Below, piece by piece: positions 61,498-64,000 of a stretch of DNA of 64,000 nt. Below the pieces are notes generated by a model. It had not been told where the DNA came from. It saw nothing but the letters and a program-made list of their open reading frames with translations, and made no database searches. The translations under genes were made by a program, and so were the position numbers. Numbering within the stretch: the stretch's first letter is position 1; each line of letters starts with the position of its first letter. The DNA comes from Diphasiastrum complanatum. Taxonomy: Eukaryota > Streptophyta > Lycopodiopsida > Lycopodiales > Lycopodiaceae. The stretch spans positions 44,555,815 to 44,619,814 of the forward strand of contig CM055111.1 in NCBI GenBank assembly GCA_029204225.1, read 5' to 3'.

Positions 61498-63025
61498 TAA
61501 GATTTGGATAAACTTCCGATGTTGTTGGTGTATCGTTCAATGGTATAGAATCAGCAGGTACTGAATCCACTACTGGTTCTTTTTGCTTTTGTGCTCTGGT
61601 GACCACCATCAAGGGTGCACTTGGTTTATTATGAGCTACCGATCCTTGCTTGATTGTTATCAAATTTACAGGTGCTGTAGCTGGTGGTGGCTTCGGTCTT
61701 GCTGGACAGTCTTTATAGCAATTCCCATATCCACAGTCACGACAAAATGGTACAAATTTTCCTTTATTTGGGCATTCTGCAACTCTGTGATTTTCTCCAC
61801 ATGCAAAGCATCCAAGTGTTGCTTTGGCCCAATTTCTCGAGGCTTGTTGTTGAGCAGCAGCATAAATGGCATACTGTTCTGAAGATCCACCTTCCTGATC
61901 ATTACCATAGCTCCATTGCTCAGCACTTCCGTAAGGTTCTGGTTCCATCAAATTGGCAGGAGGAGCGGAGTGCTTTGGTGGGGCAGGCAAGGCTAGACGC
62001 TCTGGGTATCCAAGAGTAGATTGTCGTAGTCTTGCTGCTGGATTGCCTCCATACTGTGGATCTCGATATCCCATCTGGGCATATCGTTGCTGAATCATCC
62101 GAGGGTTGAAGTTGCAAAAGGCAGTCTCATGGTCAGGTGAATTACACAGATGGCAAACATTGATTTCCATTCGTTTTTTCAATTGAGGACACTCGTTCAC
62201 TGTGTGAATAGAACACCAGACATTTTCCCTGGTAGGAAAAGTCTTTGCAAACTTCTCAGGTTCCTTGTTCGCTTCTCCGTGGAAATTTTCCAATGCTTTG
62301 ATCTTCTCATCAAATTGCAACTGCAACTTTTCCATCTGTTTCTGCTGGGTCTTCCCAAGTTTCTCGAACTCATTGAGCATCATTTCTGCAGTAGCATTGG
62401 CATTCGTTGATGAAATAGTGGTGGATGTCGTAGTAGTCTGCCCTGCTATATAAGGCAACATACTGACATTCGGCTCATCATCTGAATCTTCATCCTCCTC
62501 CCGAATTGCATCGTCCATCGCATTTTGCAAAAGTGCGTACTTATTATGGCGTTTCAGTTCACGTCGGATCCGTTTAGGTAGACCTGACAAAAACCACATA
62601 ATCATGGCATTTTCATTAATCAGCTCAGGCTCACATTCAGATCTAAGACGTTTCACCCTTTCGATGTAATCTCGAACCATTTCCCGCTTTCCCATTTTAA
62701 TTCTACTTAAAAGTAGGAAAGGGTCTTCCATAAACTTCCGCGGTTTGAACCGTGTGATAAGGGCTCTTTTTACAACCTCCCAATCTGTACGCTCAGTTTC
62801 ATCTTGGTTATAGTACCAATCTTGTGCTGCGCCTGTTAAGGCCATAGGAAACAGCTTAAGTTTATCTTGAGGATAAATCTCACCATAGACCTCACAGGAT
62901 TCAGCATAGATCTGAAGAAATCGAACTGGATCTGTTAATCCATTATATTTGGGTAGATCCAATCGGGGTGCTCTTCTAACAATAATTGGATTGACCTCCT
63001 GTGGAGCACCTCCAGGGGCAGCCAT
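61376..63025 (-). CDS. Gag of the large element, with several zinc knuckles
   Basis: The ATG at 63025 (MAAPGGAPQEVNPIIVRRAP) follows a non-coding leader. The gag core is LPKYNGLTDPVRFLQIYAES, LTGAAQDWYYNQDETERTDW and IKMGKREMVRDYIERVKRLR. An acidic linker and Gln/Lys-rich coil follow. Cys/His clusters: WCSIHTVNEC (about 62190-62220), CHLCNSPDHETAFC (canonical CX2CX4HX4C, about 62115-62158), CFACGENHRVAEC (X3 before His, about 61772-61810) and CRDCGYGNCYKDC (Cys replaces His, about 61705-61743). The open frame overlaps the pol frame by about 120 bp (shifted), either a programmed frameshift or an indel; the last 35 residues look out of frame. Confidence 0.88.
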   Translation of the reverse strand: MAAPGGAPQEVNPIIVRRAPRLDLPKYNGLTDPVRFLQIYAESCEVYGEIYPQDKLKLFPMALTGAAQDWYYNQDETERTDWEVVKRALITRFKPRKFMEDPFLLLSRIKMGKREMVRDYIERVKRLRSECEPELINENAMIMWFLSGLPKRIRRELKRHNKYALLQNAMDDAIREEDEDSDDEPNVSMLPYIAGQTTTTSTTISSTNANATAEMMLNEFEKLGKTQQKQMEKLQLQFDEKIKALENFHGEANKEPEKFAKTFPTRENVWCSIHTVNECPQLKKRMEINVCHLCNSPDHETAFCNFNPRMIQQRYAQMGYRDPQYGGNPAARLRQSTLGYPERLALPAPPKHSAPPANLMEPEPYGSAEQWSYGNDQEGGSSEQYAIYAAAQQQASRNWAKATLGCFACGENHRVAECPNKGKFVPFCRDCGYGNCYKDCPARPKPPPATAPVNLITIKQGSVAHNKPSAPLMVVTRAQKQKEPVVDSVPADSIPLNDTPTTSEVYPNLNAEKRRYQDKVGAKSKRSLSAKVSSRRIRRPSGAALLCWI

Positions 63026-64000
63026 TTAGATCAAATTGATAATGTGATTGGATATAGATTTTTCCAAAAACTATCTCAGATTAGATCTGCTAGCTCTATT
63101 CCACTTTTCAAGAATCTAATTCTATATGATGAGAACTAACCAAAATTCGATCAATCAATACTTCTCAAAAATGATAATTCTCTCAGAGTCCAATTCAAAA
63201 TATATCAGATCTGATCCAAATTTTGACAGAGACTTGATCTGGAAAATCAGAAACTAAAAATAGGACTGGCGAAGGTTATCTAGGCGAAGGTTGGCTCGGC
63301 GAAGGTTCAACAGTGCTATTTTGGGATAAAAACTCTCTGAATACTTTTCTGGCAATTTCTTGGAAAATAACCTTCGCCGACGTTCTCAGATGGAAGATCT
63401 GACACAGATAAAACTATGGACAACCGGGCGAAGGTTTTTGACACAAGAAAATATAGTTTTTGTGATCTGGCGAGGGTAAAAATCAAGATTTTTTGTGATC
63501 TGATAGAGATAAATCTTCGCCGAACTCAAAAATAGTATTTTTATATAAATAGAATGTTTTGGAAACTCGGCGAAGGTTCTAGCGAAGGATCAAGAGTAAT
63601 ATTGGTAATTTTGCAAAAAAGTGACTTTTTTGGCAAAAATATGACAATATGACAACTGATCCTCTAGAAACCTTTCTATTTTTGGTATTATTCTTCGCCG
63701 ACCTGGCAGTAGATAGATCTGAATCACATCTAAGCACAGTGAATTGGGCGAAGGTTCTTTTTCTGTATTTTTTAAGATTTTGATAATTTTTGGTGTTTTT
63801 TGGTGGTTTTTCTGATGTTTCTGGAAATCTGCTGGGAATTAATCTTCGCCCTTCAAACTGAAGGTTCTGTAAACAAAACCGAAGGTGTCTGCAACTCGGC
63901 GAAGGTTTCCTGAAAGAGGGTAAAAAGTTCTGGGCGCTTTTTGCCTCTTTTTGACCAATTTTGGCAGATTTGACCGATTTTTGTTATTTTCTCTCATATC
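63026..64000 (-). other. Leader upstream of gag of the large element, motif-rich
   Basis: This is non-coding AT-rich sequence directly upstream of the gag ATG and continuing past the window edge. No LTR end or primer site is reached. It holds the second GGCGAAGGTT cluster. Confidence 0.65.
63267..63909. repeat. Dispersed GGCGAAGGTT motif cluster B
   Basis: Forward forms lie near 63268, 63283, 63297, 63426, 63568, 63747 and 63898, with weaker ones near 63468, 63581 and 63879. Reverse forms (A(A/T)CCTTCGCC, ATCTTCGCC, TTCTTCGCC) lie near 63368, 63512, 63691 and 63842. Confidence 0.85.

Larger units (their letters stand above)
47000..64000 (-). mobile_element. Large Ty3 Tat/Athila-like element with third ORF (right end outside window)
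   Basis: On the minus strand the order is leader (>64000-63026), gag (63025-61376), protease-RT (61497-59010), an inverted RNase H/integrase-start block (58230-59010, plus), integrase C-terminus (58230-57870), spacer, ORF3 (57055-47806, split by a chromovirus at 49804-56118), purine tract and 3' LTR (47755-47000). Minus the insertion, about 10.7 kb of element lies in the window; the 5' LTR should be right of 64000. The RT is of the Tat/Athila type, a group in which extra ORFs after pol are known. That gag-pol and ORF3 belong to one element is inferred from order, orientation and the shared leader motif. Confidence 0.75.

Overview
The window is nuclear DNA from a land plant with a large, transposon-rich genome. 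Its one host gene is a plant DRP2-type dynamin with introns up to 20 kb and standard GT-AG splice sites. Most of the rest is nested plant retrotransposons (Ty1/Copia, Ty3/Gypsy chromovirus, Ty3 Tat/Athila-like, L1-like LINEs), hAT remnants and long CT/GA microsatellites. There is no bacterial, organellar, tRNA, rRNA or CRISPR signal. The intron sizes and repeat content would suit a homosporous fern or a gymnosperm. I lean towards a fern, but the sequence does not prove it.

Host gene: ten plus-strand exons between 6226 and 45127 encode 445 complete codons of DRP2, from the DLPG GTPase motif to the linker just before the PH domain. All exon phases agree. The P-loop exons should lie left of the window and the PH, GED and proline-rich exons right of it. 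Every element between 6.3 and 45 kb is therefore intronic. The elements at 46-64 kb lie in the next intron if the gene continues rightward.

Layout: 1-2110 is the 3' part of a LINE. 2125-2809 is a duplicated CT-microsatellite block, and 2809-3450 a hAT transposase remnant (minus). 3.7-6.2 kb is anonymous sequence with TG/GA repeats. 6226-10965 carries DRP2 exons 1-4 and a 294-bp hAT-type MITE. The 20-kb intron 4 holds a truncated Ty3 element (13996-16470), the 3' end of an 'ORF3' LTR element (16896-18748, minus), a full-length Copia element (18771-24407, minus, TSD GATAG) and a second truncated Ty3 element (25023-about 26930). Intron 5 holds a poly-C tract and three consecutive LINE segments separated by pure CT microsatellites (33.6-40.4 kb). 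41701-45127 carries exons 6-10. From 47000 to the right edge lies a very large minus-strand Tat/Athila-like element: leader, gag, pol with an internal inversion, a roughly 1,000-codon ORF3, PPT and LTR. A young plus-strand chromovirus (49804-56118, LTRs differing at 3 of 358 positions) is inserted inside its ORF3.

Most interesting: (1) LINE copies whose 5' and 3' ends sit in CT microsatellites and share a covarying 3' hairpin, suggesting microsatellite-targeted insertion; (2) an uncharacterised ORF3 between pol and the 3' LTR, apparently under purifying selection; (3) a dispersed, two-orientation GGCGAAGGTT motif confined to the two leader-like stretches in front of gag and ORF3; (4) a PCNA-binding (PIP-box) like motif at the LINE ORF2 C-terminus.
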